Source: an uncultured Bacilli bacterium
Lineage (GTDB): Bacteria; Bacillota_I; Bacilli_A; RF39; UBA660
Direction: 5' to 3'
Length of the DNA stretch: 5,447 nt
NCBI GenBank assembly: GCA_947593275.1
Contig: CANQDN010000083.1
Coordinates: forward strand, 1-5,447
Shown: one piece after another, positions 5,414 through 5,447 of the stretch
How positions within the stretch are numbered: the stretch's first letter is position 1
How the letters are laid out: each line of letters opens with the position of its first letter
Notes under the pieces: model-generated
The model's input: only the letters and a program-made list of their open reading frames with translations
Told to the model about the DNA's origin: nothing
Database searches by the model: none
Made by a program: the position numbers and the translations under genes

Positions 5414-5447
5414 TCTTATGTAATTTTTAAAAAATTGAAATTTGATA

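Noticed and set aside
5294..5447. Riboswitch or T-box leader for ppaC
   Set aside because: The predicted transcription start leaves a leader of about 16 bases, and the hairpins lie upstream of the promoter, so they fit the end of a neighbouring gene better.
1..5447. CRISPR array, tRNA/rRNA gene, insertion sequence or complete diversity-generating retroelement
   Set aside because: No regularly spaced direct repeats, no tRNA- or rRNA-like sequence, no transposase or reverse transcriptase frame and no terminal inverted repeats were seen on either strand.

Overview
The window comes from a low-G+C Gram-positive bacterium. It is very A/T-rich, with Shine-Dalgarno sites such as GGAGGT and AGAGGT, short intrinsic terminators and a family II (CBS-domain) pyrophosphatase typical of Firmicutes. 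The surface-protein family resembles those of uncultured gut Bacilli/Mollicutes-related lineages (an inference from memory, not a search). TGA is used as a stop in the toxin and antitoxin genes and TGG encodes Trp, so the standard bacterial code applies rather than the Mycoplasma code.

Layout, left to right. Bases 1-90 hold a run of small hairpins ending in an intrinsic terminator on the minus strand. Bases 91-2037 (minus) encode a 648-residue exported, membrane-anchored surface protein with a strong promoter (TTGACA, 17 bp, TATTAT). A 170-bp divergent intergenic region follows. It carries that promoter and, closer to the next gene, a cluster of AGTAT/ATACT half-sites. Bases 2208-2381 (plus) encode a 57-residue ribbon-helix-helix (RHH) DNA-binding protein with its own terminator. 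Convergent to it lies a minus-strand run: ppaC (3674-5293), a short-chain dehydrogenase (2901-3665), a 53-residue antitoxin (2747-2908) and a YafQ-family toxin (2442-2750). These have gaps or overlaps of 8 nt, -8 nt and -4 nt and end at a terminator just after the toxin. Bases 5294-5447 carry the ppaC promoter and two hairpins, probably the end of an off-window minus-strand gene.

How they may work together. The four minus-strand genes look like one operon: a housekeeping pyrophosphatase and a dehydrogenase with a type II toxin-antitoxin pair attached at the 3' end. The antitoxin appears to consist only of a toxin-neutralising part. An in-frame stop upstream leaves no room for a DNA-binding domain. 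A free-standing RHH protein of the kind that normally forms the N-terminal half of DinJ/RelB antitoxins is encoded just past the toxin, on the opposite strand. Either this is a split antitoxin/repressor arrangement, or the RHH protein is an autoregulator that also governs the divergent surface-protein gene. The sequence alone cannot decide.
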